From assembly GCA_963764465.1 (NCBI GenBank), contig CAVXSO010000007.1, forward strand, positions 682,001-746,000: a DNA stretch of 64,000 nucleotides, written 5' to 3'. Origin of the DNA: JAJXXT01 sp963764465. GTDB lineage: Bacteria > Pseudomonadota > Alphaproteobacteria > Acetobacterales > Acetobacteraceae. The first letter of the stretch is position 1. Each line of letters opens with the position of its first letter. The position numbers and the translations under genes were made by a program. The notes under the pieces are model-generated. The model saw only the letters and a program-made list of their open reading frames with translations, ran no database searches and was not told the origin of the DNA. This document shows positions 29,005 to 38,000 of this stretch, in pieces.

Positions 29005-30501
29005 ATGGATGACAGCGAGGCGGCCACCGCCGGCCACGTACAAGAGAGTTTGTCGCCGGCCGGCCGGCCGCTTCCCGCGCCTCGCACCGCGCGGGTGGGC
29101 GACATCACCAAGCAAGCCCGGCTGACGGCGCTGATCGTGGCGACGGCGCTGTTCATGCAGAACCTCGACTCGACCGTGGTCGCGACCGCGCTGCCGACCA
29201 TGGCACGCGCCTTCGGGGCGGCGCCGGTGCACATGAACGTGGCACTGACCTCCTACCTGCTGGCGCTGGCAGCGTTCATCCCGGCGAGCGGCTGGATGGC
29301 GGATCGCCTCGGCGCGCGCAACGTCTTCCGCGCCGCGATCGCGGTGTTCACCCTGGGCTCCATCGCCTGCGGGGCGGCGAATTCGCTGCCGGAACTCGTG
29401 CTCGCGCGCATCCTGCAGGGTGCGGGCGGCGCGATGATGGTGCCGGTGGGACGGCTGCTGCTGCTGCGCTCGGTCGCGAAATCCGAAGTGGTGGCGGCGA
29501 TGGCGTGGCTGACCATGCCGGCGCTGATCGGGCCGCTGGTGGGCCCGCCCGTGGGCGGCTTCATCGTCACCTGGTTTTCCTGGCGCTGGGTGTTCGACAT
29601 CAACATCCCGATCGGCGTGCTGGGCGTCGTGCTGGTCACCTACTTCGTGGAGGACGTGCGCGAGGACGTTGCAACTCGTTTCGATGTCATGGGCTTCGTG
29701 CTCTCCGGCATCGCGATGGCGGCGACGATGTTCGGGCTCGAGACGATCGGCCGCGGCGTGGTCGCGCCGGTGCTTGCCGTCGCGGCGCTGGTCCTCGGGG
29801 TCGGCGCGACCGGCGCCTATGCGTGGCACGCGCGGCGCTGCCCGGCGCCGCTGCTCGATTTCTCGCTGTTCAGCATGCCGACCTTCAGGGTCTCCACGTT
29901 TTCCGGCACGCTGTTCCGCATCGGCGTCGGCGCGGTGCCGTTTCTGCTGCCGATGATGCTGCAGCTCGGCTTCGGGTTCTCGCCGCTGCAATCCGGCATG
30001 ATCACGCTGGCGGGCTCGGCGGGCGCGCTGGTGATGAAGCCGGCGGCGGTGGGGCTGCTGCGGCGCCTCGGTTTCCGCGCGACGCTGGTGTGGAACGGGC
30101 TGCTCTCAACCGCGTCGCTCGCGATCGTGGGTTTCTTCCGCCCCGCCTGGCCGCTGGCGGCGATCTATGCGGTGCTGCTGCTGGGTGGGTTCCTGCGCTC
30201 GCTGCAATTCACCGCGTTCAACTCGCTCGCCTATGCCGAGATCCCGCGCGAGCGCATGAGTGCGGCGACCAGCCTCTACTCCACCGTCCAGCAACTCTCG
30301 CTCACAGTCGGCGTCTCGGCGGGTGCGGCGATGCTGGCGATCTCGATGGGGATCGGCCGGCACACGCAACCGGAACTTTCGGATTTCACCGCGGCCTTCC
30401 TCGGCGTGAGCCTCCTGATGCTGCTGGCCTCGCCGGCCGCGACGATGATGCCGCACGCGGCGGGACGCGAGATGAGCGGGCATCACGCTCATGAGGATTA
30501 G
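29005..30501 (+). CDS. MFS transporter, DHA2 (EmrB/QacA) family
   Basis: The 498-residue protein has about fourteen membrane segments and the DHA2 motif NLDSTVVATALPTMARAFG at the end of TM1. GWMADRLGARNVFRAAIAVF is the conserved loop 2-3 motif, and LQGAGGAMMVPVGRLLLLRS is motif B/C. Such proton antiporters expel drugs or toxic metabolites across the inner membrane. No EmrA-like membrane-fusion partner is adjacent, so it likely works alone. It starts 52 bp after the VOC gene. Confidence 0.87.
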   Translation: MDDSEAATAGHVQESLSPAGRPLPAPRTARVGDITKQARLTALIVATALFMQNLDSTVVATALPTMARAFGAAPVHMNVALTSYLLALAAFIPASGWMADRLGARNVFRAAIAVFTLGSIACGAANSLPELVLARILQGAGGAMMVPVGRLLLLRSVAKSEVVAAMAWLTMPALIGPLVGPPVGGFIVTWFSWRWVFDINIPIGVLGVVLVTYFVEDVREDVATRFDVMGFVLSGIAMAATMFGLETIGRGVVAPVLAVAALVLGVGATGAYAWHARRCPAPLLDFSLFSMPTFRVSTFSGTLFRIGVGAVPFLLPMMLQLGFGFSPLQSGMITLAGSAGALVMKPAAVGLLRRLGFRATLVWNGLLSTASLAIVGFFRPAWPLAAIYAVLLLGGFLRSLQFTAFNSLAYAEIPRERMSAATSLYSTVQQLSLTVGVSAGAAMLAISMGIGRHTQPELSDFTAAFLGVSLLMLLASPAATMMPHAAGREMSGHHAHED

Positions 30502-30588
30502 CCGGGGCGCGGATTAGCCGGAGCAAGACACGGAAGGCGACGCCGGCGCGACACCGGCAGAGAGGGCGCGTCACCAGGGAGACGCGCC

Positions 30589-31842
30589 ATGTCCGCGCAC
30601 GCCGAAAACCTTGCCCTCCAGGCCGCCGTTCCTCGCGGTGTCGCGCGGCTGATGGGCTCCAACCTCGCCGCGCAGTCGGCCGAGCAGATGGCCATCGCCG
30701 CGGCCTCGATCGTTGCGGTTGCCGATCTAGGCGCGGGACCGGCGGCGGCGGGATGGCTGCAGACGGCACAGACCCTGCCGTTCCTCCTGCTCGCGATACC
30801 CGCTGGGTTGATCGCCGACCGCGCCTCGCGCACGCGGCTGATGGTGGCGGCGGAGGCGTTGCGCGCCCTCTGCCTGCTCGCGGTGGTGGCGCTGGCGGCG
30901 CATGGCGGGCTCTCGCTGGCGGTGCTCGGGCTGCTTGGCTTCCTCGGCGCCGCGGGGACGGTCGCCTACAGCGTCGCGGCGCCTTCGCTGGTGCCGGCGC
31001 TGGTGCGCCGAGAGGCGCTCGCCAAGGTCAACGCGCGGCTGGAGCTGGCGCGCAGCGCCGCCTTCGCCGCGGGCCCCGCAGTCGCGGGGTTCCTCGTCGC
31101 GCGCGGCGTGGGGCTCGCGTTTGGCGCCGCGACGCTGCTCTCGGTCGTGGCGGTGATGCTGCTGGCGGGCCTGCGAGAACCGCCGCGCGCCGTGCCGGCG
31201 CGCCAGGCGGTGGTGGCGGAGCTTGGCGCCGGGGTGCGCTTCATCGCGCGGCACCGGCTGATGCGCCCGGTCGCGCTCACCGCTGTCGTGTTCAACGTCA
31301 GCTTCTTCGTCATCCAGGCGATCTACGTGCCGCACGCGGTGCGCGACCTCGGCCTCTCGCCCGAGGGCGTGGGCGCGAGCATGGCCAGCTACGGCGCGGG
31401 CATGGTCGCGGGCGCGTTGCTGGCGCCTGTGCTCGCGCGACATCTGCGCTTCGGCGCGCAAGTGGCGATCGGCCCGCTGGCGGGGTTCGCGGCGGCGCTC
31501 GCCATGCTGGCGACGCTCGGCTGGCCCAGCCCGCTGCTTGCCGCGTTGTCGTTCTTCCTCATCGGCGCGGGGCCGATCGTGTGGACCATCACCACGACGA
31601 CGCTGCGCCAGGCCGTCACACCGCCAGCGCTGCTGGGCCGCGTCTCAGCAGCTTTGCTGGCCGCGACGTGGGGCGCGCGGCCGGTGGGTGCAGCGCTGGC
31701 GGCGGCGATCGCGGCTGGGCCGGGCATCGGCGCCTGCCTTCTGGTCGCCACCCTGGGCTTCGCGATCCAGGCGGTGATCCTGCTCACCTCCCCGGTGGCG
31801 CGGCTGCCGAGGTTGCCTGACGCTGTATCCGACTGGACATAA
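30589..31842 (+). CDS. MFS transporter, EntS/MFS_3-type exporter
   Basis: The 417-residue membrane protein has about eleven to twelve hydrophobic segments. The loop 2-3 motif is AIPAGLIADRASRTRLMVAA, and LVRREALAKVNARLELARSA is the typical mid-first-half motif of the EntS (enterobactin exporter) related MFS_3 group. It carries GPIVWTITTTTLRQAVTPPA in the second half. The substrate is unknown and no siderophore genes are in the window. It has a purine-rich ribosome site (GGGAGA) and lies between another exporter and the molybdate operon. Confidence 0.82.
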   Translation: MSAHAENLALQAAVPRGVARLMGSNLAAQSAEQMAIAAASIVAVADLGAGPAAAGWLQTAQTLPFLLLAIPAGLIADRASRTRLMVAAEALRALCLLAVVALAAHGGLSLAVLGLLGFLGAAGTVAYSVAAPSLVPALVRREALAKVNARLELARSAAFAAGPAVAGFLVARGVGLAFGAATLLSVVAVMLLAGLREPPRAVPARQAVVAELGAGVRFIARHRLMRPVALTAVVFNVSFFVIQAIYVPHAVRDLGLSPEGVGASMASYGAGMVAGALLAPVLARHLRFGAQVAIGPLAGFAAALAMLATLGWPSPLLAALSFFLIGAGPIVWTITTTTLRQAVTPPALLGRVSAALLAATWGARPVGAALAAAIAAGPGIGACLLVATLGFAIQAVILLTSPVARLPRLPDAVSDWT

Positions 31843-31887
31843 CGACGCGATGATGCATGACTGCGCCCCTGCCCGCGGAGGACCGTC

Positions 31888-32667
31888 GTGCATCGTCGCT
31901 TCAACTCGCGCCTGCTTGCCTTCGCCGCCCTGCTGTTCTGGCCCGCGCTGGCCGCCGCGGCGCCACTCAACGTCTTCGCCGCCGCGAGCCTCACCGATGC
32001 GCTGAACGACGCCGGCAAGGCGTGGGTCGCCGCTGGGCACGAGGCGCCGCGCTTCTCCTTTGGCGCCTCCTCCACGCTGGCGCAGCAGATCGCCGCTGGT
32101 GCGCCGGCCGACCTGTTCATCTCCGCCGACGAGAAGTGGATGGACTGGGCAGCGGGCAAGAAGCTCATCAACACGTCGACGCGGGTGACGCTGCTGTCCA
32201 ACGCACTGGTGCTGGTCGCGCCGAAGGCCAACGCGCATCCCGTGACGATCAACTCCAAGCTCGACATCGCCAAGCTGCTAGGGCCCAGCGGGCGGATCGC
32301 GACGGGCGACCCGGCACATGTGCCCGTGGGGCTTTATGCCAAGGCGGCGCTGGAGAAGCTGGGCCTGTGGGCGGCGGTGCAACCGCGGCTGGCGAGTGCT
32401 GAGAACGTGCGCGCCGCACTGCTGCTGGTGGAGCGCGCGGAGGCGCCCTATGGCGTCGTTTACGCAACCGATGCGGCGGTGGCGCCGGGTGTCGCGGTGG
32501 TCGGCACCTTCCCGCAGGACAGCTACCCGGAGATCGCCTATCCTTTCGCGGTGACGACCAGCAGCGACAACAAGGACGCCGAGGCCTTCCTGAAATTCCT
32601 CCAGGGCCCCGAGGCCACCGCCATCTTCACGGCGCGCGGCTTCGTCGTGCTGAAGGCGCGCAAGTGA
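31888..32667 (+). CDS. modA: Molybdate-binding periplasmic protein
   Basis: The 259-residue protein carries a signal peptide (about residues 1-25, ending AAAAP) and the ModA motif LNVFAAASLTDALNDAGKAW. FGASSTLAQQIAAGAPADLF continues the oxyanion-binding region, and SAENVRAALLLVERAEAPYG is the conserved later loop. It captures molybdate or tungstate for the ModBC importer. GTG 31888 is preceded by GGAGGA, a strong ribosome site. No ModE gene was found beside it. The order modA-modB-modC with short gaps is a standard operon. Confidence 0.95.
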   Translation: MHRRFNSRLLAFAALLFWPALAAAAPLNVFAAASLTDALNDAGKAWVAAGHEAPRFSFGASSTLAQQIAAGAPADLFISADEKWMDWAAGKKLINTSTRVTLLSNALVLVAPKANAHPVTINSKLDIAKLLGPSGRIATGDPAHVPVGLYAKAALEKLGLWAAVQPRLASAENVRAALLLVERAEAPYGVVYATDAAVAPGVAVVGTFPQDSYPEIAYPFAVTTSSDNKDAEAFLKFLQGPEATAIFTARGFVVLKARK

Positions 32668-32689
32668 ATGCCCCTTTCCCACTGACCGC

Positions 32690-33373
32690 ATGCTGACTCC
32701 GGACGAGCAGACCGCCGTCTGGCTGACGCTGGACGTCTCGCTGCGGGCGGTGGCGGCGATGCTGCCGGTCGCGGTGATCCTCGCCGTGGCGCTCTCGCGC
32801 TGGCGTTTTCCTGGGCGCTGGGCGTTGGACACGCTGGTGCACATGCCGCTGGTGCTGCCGCCGGTCGTCGTCGGCTGGCTGTTGCTGATCCTGTTTGGCG
32901 TGCACGGCACCTTCGGGCCCATGCTTCTGGCGCTGGGCGTCCGTCTGCCGTTCACCACCAACGGGGCGGCGGTCGCCTGCGCGGTGATGGTGCTGCCGCT
33001 GATGGTGCGCGCGATCCGCCTCTCGCTCGATGCCGTCGATCCGCGGCTGGAGGCCGCGGCGCGCACGTTGGGCGCGGGGCGCCTCGATCGTTTCTTGACC
33101 GTGACGTTGCCGCTGACGCTGCCCGGTATCCTCGGCGGCGGCATCATCGGCTATGCCGCGAGCCTCGGTGAGTTCGGCGCCGTCATCACCTTCGCGGCCT
33201 CCATCCCGGGCCAGACCGAGACGCTGCCGCTCGCGATCTATGCCGCCCTGCAGTCGCCCGGGGGCGAGGCGGTAGCGGCGAGGCTCTCGCTGGTCGCCGC
33301 GCTTCTCGCCGTCGTGTTCCTGCTCGGCGCCGATTTCGCGGAGCGGCGACTGCGCCGTTGGCTGGCCGGGTGA
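32690..33373 (+). CDS. modB: Molybdate ABC transporter permease
   Basis: This 227-residue permease has about five membrane segments. The cytoplasmic coupling loop EAAARTLGAGRLDRFLTVTL with the EAA motif contacts ModC, and PLVLPPVVVGWLLLILFGVH is the conserved region of ModB. It forms a homodimeric channel in the inner membrane. It lies 22 bp after modA and overlaps modC by 4 bp, consistent with one operon. Confidence 0.95.
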   Translation: MLTPDEQTAVWLTLDVSLRAVAAMLPVAVILAVALSRWRFPGRWALDTLVHMPLVLPPVVVGWLLLILFGVHGTFGPMLLALGVRLPFTTNGAAVACAVMVLPLMVRAIRLSLDAVDPRLEAAARTLGAGRLDRFLTVTLPLTLPGILGGGIIGYAASLGEFGAVITFAASIPGQTETLPLAIYAALQSPGGEAVAARLSLVAALLAVVFLLGADFAERRLRRWLAG

Positions 33374-34434
33374 GCACGCTCGACGTCGCGATCCGTCACC
33401 GTTTCGGTGACAGCACGATCGACATCGCCTTCACGGCAACGGTGCCGGGTGCGGTGGTGCTGTTCGGCCCCTCCGGCGCCGGCAAATCCACCGTGCTGTC
33501 CGCGGTCGCCGGGCTGCTGCGGGCGCAGCACGCCGTCGTCTCCCTCGCCGGCGAGCGGCTCGACCATCTGCCGGCGGAGCGGCGCGGCATCGGATTTGTG
33601 TTCCAGGACGCGCTGCTGTTCCCGCATCTCTCGGTCGCGGCCAACCTGCGCTATGGCCAGCGCCGCGCGCGTGGCGAGCGCATCGGCTTCGAGGAAGTGG
33701 TGGCCCTGCTCGGCATCGGCGGGCTGCTCGGCCGGCGTCCGCGCACGCTCTCGGGTGGCGAGCGCCAGCGGGTCGCGATCGGCCGCGCGCTGCTCGCGCA
33801 ACCGCGCCTGCTGCTGATGGACGAGCCGCTGGCAAGCCTCGATGCGCCGCGCCGGGCCGAGGTCCTGCCGTTCCTGCTCCGCATCAAATCCGAACTCGCG
33901 ATCCCGATCCTCTACGTCACGCACGCGATCGACGAGGTCTTTGCGATCGCCGACACGCTGGTGCTGCTGGAGATGGGGCGCGTCGTCGCGGCGGGGCCGC
34001 TCGTGGACGTCGCGGGGCGGCCCGACATCGCCTTCGCGCGGCGCGACGACGCGGCGTCCGTCGTCGAGGCACGCGTCGGCGCGCATGATGCGGCACGGCG
34101 GCTGACACGGCTCCAGGCCGGGGCGATGGTGCTCGATGTACCGCTGCTCGCGGCGCCGGAAGGCACCATGGTGCGGGCGCGGATCCCGGCGAGGGAGGTG
34201 ATCCTCGCAAGCGAGGTGCCGCGCGGCATCTCCATCCACAACATCATACCGGCAACGGTCGCGGCGATCGCGGAGGATGCGCAACGCCACGCCGCGATCG
34301 TGGCGCTGGATGCCGGCCCGCGCCTGCTGGCGCGCGTGACGCCGGACGCGGTGGCAAGGCTCGGCCTGGCACCCGGGGTAAAGGTGCTGGCGCTGGTGAA
34401 ATCGATGGCCGTGGAGGTGCTGCCGGGTGCCTAA
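33370..34434 (+). CDS. modC: Molybdate ABC transporter ATPase
   Basis: The 354-residue ATPase energises molybdate uptake. Walker A is LFGPSGAGKSTVL, the signature LSGGERQRVAIGRALL, Walker B LLLMDEPLASLDAPRR and the switch His is in YVTHAIDEVF. Residues from about 285 form a C-terminal TOBE/Mop-type domain (ISIHNIIPATVAAI) that binds oxyanion and can inhibit transport at high molybdate. It starts at GTG 33370, overlapping the modB stop. The 45 bp to the convergent dehydratase-like gene show no terminator. Confidence 0.94.
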   Translation: MSTLDVAIRHRFGDSTIDIAFTATVPGAVVLFGPSGAGKSTVLSAVAGLLRAQHAVVSLAGERLDHLPAERRGIGFVFQDALLFPHLSVAANLRYGQRRARGERIGFEEVVALLGIGGLLGRRPRTLSGGERQRVAIGRALLAQPRLLLMDEPLASLDAPRRAEVLPFLLRIKSELAIPILYVTHAIDEVFAIADTLVLLEMGRVVAAGPLVDVAGRPDIAFARRDDAASVVEARVGAHDAARRLTRLQAGAMVLDVPLLAAPEGTMVRARIPAREVILASEVPRGISIHNIIPATVAAIAEDAQRHAAIVALDAGPRLLARVTPDAVARLGLAPGVKVLALVKSMAVEVLPGA

Positions 34435-34478
34435 GGCAAGAAACGCGCGCCGATAATTCCGTCCGGTCCGGTATTGCC

Positions 34479-35432
34479 CTAGCCGGCCAGAACGCGCCGG
34501 TAGACGGCGGTGTCCACGTTGCCGCCTGAGAGCACCACCGCCACGTCGCGACCGCGCATCGCGTCGCGCTCGCGCAGGAGGGCGGCGAGCGCCGCGGCGC
34601 CCGCACCCTCGGCGACCTGGTGCGTGTCCTGGAAGAAAATGCGCATCGCGGCCTCGATCTCCGCGTCGCTCACGGCGACGATACGGTCCGCGCCCTTGCG
34701 ATAGATCGCGAGCGCCTCGGCCACCGGCACGCGCACGGCAAGCCCGTCGGCCATCGTATCCGCCGTGTTGGTCTCCACCGGCTCGCCGCGCTCATAGGAG
34801 AGCTTCGCACAGGCAGCGCCCTCCGCCACCACGCCGACGATGCGCGTGCCGCGTCCGAGCGCGTCGCGCGCCGCGATGGTGCCGCAAATGCCCGAGCCGC
34901 AGCCGATCGGTACGTAGACGGTATGAAGATCGGGGAGTGCCGAGAACAGCTCGTACCCATAGGTCGCGACCCCGCGCACCAGCTCGCGGTGGAACGGCGG
35001 CACCATGAACAGGCCCTCTGCCGCGGCGAGGCGCGCCGCCTCCGGCCGCGCCGAATCGAAATCGTCACCGAACTCGATCAGCTCGGCACCGAAGGCGCGC
35101 ATCGCCCGGTTCTTCTCCACCGAGTTGCCGCGCGGGGCGACGATGACGGCGCGCATTCCCGCCCCAACCGCCGCGCGTGCCTGGCTCTGGCCATGATTGC
35201 CGCGTGTCGCCGTCACGATGCCGCGCATCGCCGGCTGCTCGCGCCGCAGCCAGTCGATGAGGGTGACGCCGCCGCGCACCTTGAAGGCGCCGGTGGGCGC
35301 GTGGTTCTCGTGCTTGACCCAGACGCGCGCGCCCGCGCGCTCGGACAACAGCGGCCAGAGGTGCTGCGGCGTGGGCGGCACCTGCCGGTGCACGATTTCG
35401 GCCGCATTCGCAAGTTCCTGCAACGTGAACAT
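34479..35432 (-). CDS. Threonine/serine dehydratase-like PLP enzyme
   Basis: The 317-residue fold-type II PLP enzyme carries the Schiff-base lysine in HENHAPTGAFKVRGG. ATRGNHGQSQARAAVGAGMR is the substrate-serine loop and VPIGCGSGICGTIAA the glycine-rich phosphate-binding loop. Length matches catabolic threonine dehydratases without the C-terminal regulatory domain. It could deaminate threonine, serine or hydroxy-aspartate. It lies 18 bp after the PTS enzyme I gene on the same strand and may be co-transcribed with that cluster. Confidence 0.88.
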   Translation of the reverse strand: MFTLQELANAAEIVHRQVPPTPQHLWPLLSERAGARVWVKHENHAPTGAFKVRGGVTLIDWLRREQPAMRGIVTATRGNHGQSQARAAVGAGMRAVIVAPRGNSVEKNRAMRAFGAELIEFGDDFDSARPEAARLAAAEGLFMVPPFHRELVRGVATYGYELFSALPDLHTVYVPIGCGSGICGTIAARDALGRGTRIVGVVAEGAACAKLSYERGEPVETNTADTMADGLAVRVPVAEALAIYRKGADRIVAVSDAEIEAAMRIFFQDTHQVAEGAGAAALAALLRERDAMRGRDVAVVLSGGNVDTAVYRRVLAG

Positions 35433-35450
35433 CGGGAAGCTCCCTGGGCT

Positions 35451-37220
35451 TTACGCGCCGAGAATGAGCGCGCGGATCTTGTCGGGATCGGAATGACCCA
35501 TGACGGCACCAGCGAAGCGCGTCGCTTCCTCGATGTCGAGTGCCCGCACCGCCTGCTTCACCCGCGGCACGGCACTCGCGGACATGCTGAACTGGCGCAG
35601 GCCGAGGCCGACCAGGAGGCGCGTGAGCCGCGGGTCGGCCGCCATCTCGCCGCAGACCGAGACCGGCACATGGAAGCGCAGCGCTGCTTCCGTCGCGAAC
35701 TGGATCAGGCGCAACAGTGCCGGATGCAGCGGATCGTAGAGCGTGGCGACCGAGGCCTCGCCGCGATCGACGGCGAGCGTGTACATCGCGAGGTCGTTGG
35801 TGCCGATGGCAAAGAAATCCGCCTCCTGCGCCAGCGCGTCGGCAGCAAGCGCCGCGCCCGGCGTCTCCACCATGATGCCGAGCGGCGGCAGTTCCTCGGG
35901 GATGCGCGCGCCGAGCCGGCGCAGGCGGCGCGCGGTGCGCTGCAGGTGCTCGCGCGCCGCACGCAGTTCCGCCAGCGTGTTGACCATGGGCAGCAGGATG
36001 CGCACGGGCCCCGCGACCGCGGCACGCAGAATCGCCGCGAGCTGGGTTTCCAGAAGCTCGGGCTCGCGCAGCAGCAGGCGGATGCCGCGCAGGCCGAGTG
36101 CGGGGTTGGCGTCGCGCGCCTCCGGCACCATGCCGGCGTTGGTCAGCGCCTCGATCTCCTTCTCGCCACCCCAGTCGAGCACGCGGATGGTGACGGGATC
36201 GCCGCCCATCGCCTCGACGATGGCGCGGTAGCTCTCCGCCTGTTCGTCCTCGTCCGGCACCGTCTCGCGGTTCATGAACAGGAACTCGCTGCGCAGAAGG
36301 CCGATGCCGACGGCACCCGATTGCGCGATCAGCGGCAGCTCTGCGGGAAGCTCGAGATTGGCGGCAAGCTCGATCGGCGTCCCGTCGCGTGTCACCGCTG
36401 GCAGGCGGCGAAGCTGGGCGAGGCGCTGGCGTTCCTTGGCGTAGGCCATGATGCCGCGCCTGGCCGCGGCGCGCGCGGCCGAGCCGGGGTTGACCACCAC
36501 CTCGCCGCTGCCACCGTCCAGCGCCACCGTCGCACCGCCGCGAGCCGCCGCGATCAGCCCCGGCACGCCGAGCACCGCGGGCACGCCGAGGGCGCGCAGC
36601 AGGATCGCGGTGTGCCCGTCCGTGCCGCCCTCCTCCGTCAGCACGCCGGCGAGCTTGGCGGGCTCCAGCAGCGCCGCGTCGGACGGGCGCAGGCCCTCGG
36701 CCACCAGCACGGCGCCGGCCGGCAGATTGGCAAAACTGCGGAACGGCGTGCGCGTGAGGTTGCGCACCAGGCGGCGCGTGATCTCGCGCACCTCATCCGC
36801 GCGACGGCGGCGGCCGGCGACGTCGCCCGGCAGCGCCAGCAGCGCCGCCGCGATCTCCTCCGAGGCGTCGGTCAGCGCTGTCTCGGCGGAAACCAGCCCC
36901 TGGCCGATGCGCTGGCGCGCGCCGCGCAGCAGCCGCGAGCCGCCGAGCATCTGCACATAGGCCTCGAGCAGCGGCGCGATCTCCGCCTGGCTGTCCTCCG
37001 GCAGGATCGCGAGCCGGGCGCGCAGCTTGAGGAGCTGGGCACGCGACTGCACGACGGCGGCATCGAGCCGGGAGGTTTCCGCGGCGGTGTCCGCGGCCTG
37101 GATGCGCCGGCGGACGATCGGCGCTTCCTTCTCCTCCGCGGTGAAGACCGGCCCGACCGCGACACCGGGCGAGACGGGAATGCCCCGCAGCCGACGCTCA
37201 CGCCGCGTGATGTCGAGCAT
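35451..37220 (-). CDS. ptsI: Phosphotransferase system enzyme I
   Basis: The 589-residue enzyme takes phosphate from phosphoenolpyruvate and gives it to HPr. Active-site His lies in EEGGTDGHTAILLRALGVPA, and the PEP-binding C-terminal domain contains the conserved VSVCGEMAADPRLTRLLVGL with its catalytic Cys. It has no N-terminal GAF domain, so it is not PtsP. ATG 37220 overlaps the HPr stop by one base; a TTG one codon earlier is less likely. The set with HPr, EIIA(Man) and HprK but no sugar permease suggests a regulatory phosphorelay. Confidence 0.92.
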   Translation of the reverse strand: MLDITRRERRLRGIPVSPGVAVGPVFTAEEKEAPIVRRRIQAADTAAETSRLDAAVVQSRAQLLKLRARLAILPEDSQAEIAPLLEAYVQMLGGSRLLRGARQRIGQGLVSAETALTDASEEIAAALLALPGDVAGRRRRADEVREITRRLVRNLTRTPFRSFANLPAGAVLVAEGLRPSDAALLEPAKLAGVLTEEGGTDGHTAILLRALGVPAVLGVPGLIAAARGGATVALDGGSGEVVVNPGSAARAAARRGIMAYAKERQRLAQLRRLPAVTRDGTPIELAANLELPAELPLIAQSGAVGIGLLRSEFLFMNRETVPDEDEQAESYRAIVEAMGGDPVTIRVLDWGGEKEIEALTNAGMVPEARDANPALGLRGIRLLLREPELLETQLAAILRAAVAGPVRILLPMVNTLAELRAAREHLQRTARRLRRLGARIPEELPPLGIMVETPGAALAADALAQEADFFAIGTNDLAMYTLAVDRGEASVATLYDPLHPALLRLIQFATEAALRFHVPVSVCGEMAADPRLTRLLVGLGLRQFSMSASAVPRVKQAVRALDIEEATRFAGAVMGHSDPDKIRALILGA

Positions 37221-37534
37221 CAATCAGTCTCGCCGAAGCCGAACTCGACCAGCGCCGACAGCGCCTCCAGCGCCTCGCGCGCGTCCCAGCCCTCGGCGCG
37301 CAGCTCGATCTCGCTTCCCGGCCCGGCGCCGAGCAGCATCAGCCCCATGATGGAGCGCGCGGAAACGCTCTGTCCGTCCTTGATCACATCCACATTGGCG
37401 CCGAAACGCTCGGCAAGCGCCACGAATTTCGCCGCGGCCCGCGCATGCAGCCCGCGCTGGTTGACGATGCGCAGCGAGCGCACCAGCACCGCTACTCCCG
37501 CCCGGCGATCCTCCCCGCTCTCGCCGTCCGTCAC
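37220..37534 (-). CDS. HPr phosphocarrier protein with short N-terminal extension
   Basis: The 104-residue protein has the active-site His in VNQRGLHARAAAKFV and the regulatory Ser in QSVSARSIMGLMLLG, the site phosphorylated by HPr kinase. The GTG 37534 start gives about 16 extra residues compared with a typical 85-90 residue HPr; a later in-frame start would give a standard size. It sits 1 bp after the EIIA(Man) gene and 1 bp overlaps enzyme I, so the whole group is one operon. Function: relay phosphate from enzyme I to EIIA. Confidence 0.92.
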   Translation of the reverse strand: MTDGESGEDRRAGVAVLVRSLRIVNQRGLHARAAAKFVALAERFGANVDVIKDGQSVSARSIMGLMLLGAGPGSEIELRAEGWDAREALEALSALVEFGFGETD

Positions 37535-37535
37535 G

Positions 37536-37982
37536 TCAACGCGGTTTGGGGCCTGGGTGGCCGTTCAGCACCTCCGCCGGCTCCGCGGATTGGGCGAGCT
37601 CGGAGGCGCAGGCGATGTATTTGCGGCCGGCATCCCGCGCCACGCCCACCGCGTCGGCGAGCGTGCGGGTGGAACGCACCTTGGCCAGCTTGATCAGCAG
37701 CGGCAGGTTGACGCCCCCGATCACTTCGAGCGCGCGGCCGTTCATCTGCTTCATCGCAAGGTTGGAGGGCGTGCCGCCGAACATGTCGGTGAGCAGCACA
37801 ACGCCGTCGCCGGAATCGACCTCGGCGATGCGGCTCTCGATCTCGGCGCGGCGGCTCTCCATGTCGTCATCCGGCCCGATGCAGACGGTGGCGACCTGCC
37901 GCTGCGGCCCGACGACGTGTTCCATCGCGCGCCGCAATTCGTCGGCGAGATGGCCGTGGGAGATAAGAACGAGTCCGATCAT
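37536..37982 (-). CDS. PTS EIIA component, mannose family
   Basis: The 148-residue protein resembles the EIIA domain of the mannose PTS. The phosphorylated His sits in VLISHGHLADELRRAMEHVV, and DGVVLLTDMFGGTPSNLAMK and VIGGVNLPLLIKLAKVR are the family hallmarks. In alphaproteobacteria this stand-alone EIIA(Man) lies between rapZ and HPr and has no EIIB-IIC-IID permease partner, so it is assumed to be a regulatory output of the relay. Its start lies 18 bp after rapZ. Confidence 0.92.
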   Translation of the reverse strand: MIGLVLISHGHLADELRRAMEHVVGPQRQVATVCIGPDDDMESRRAEIESRIAEVDSGDGVVLLTDMFGGTPSNLAMKQMNGRALEVIGGVNLPLLIKLAKVRSTRTLADAVGVARDAGRKYIACASELAQSAEPAEVLNGHPGPKPR

Positions 37983-38000
37983 GGTGGTTTTTGGGGCGGT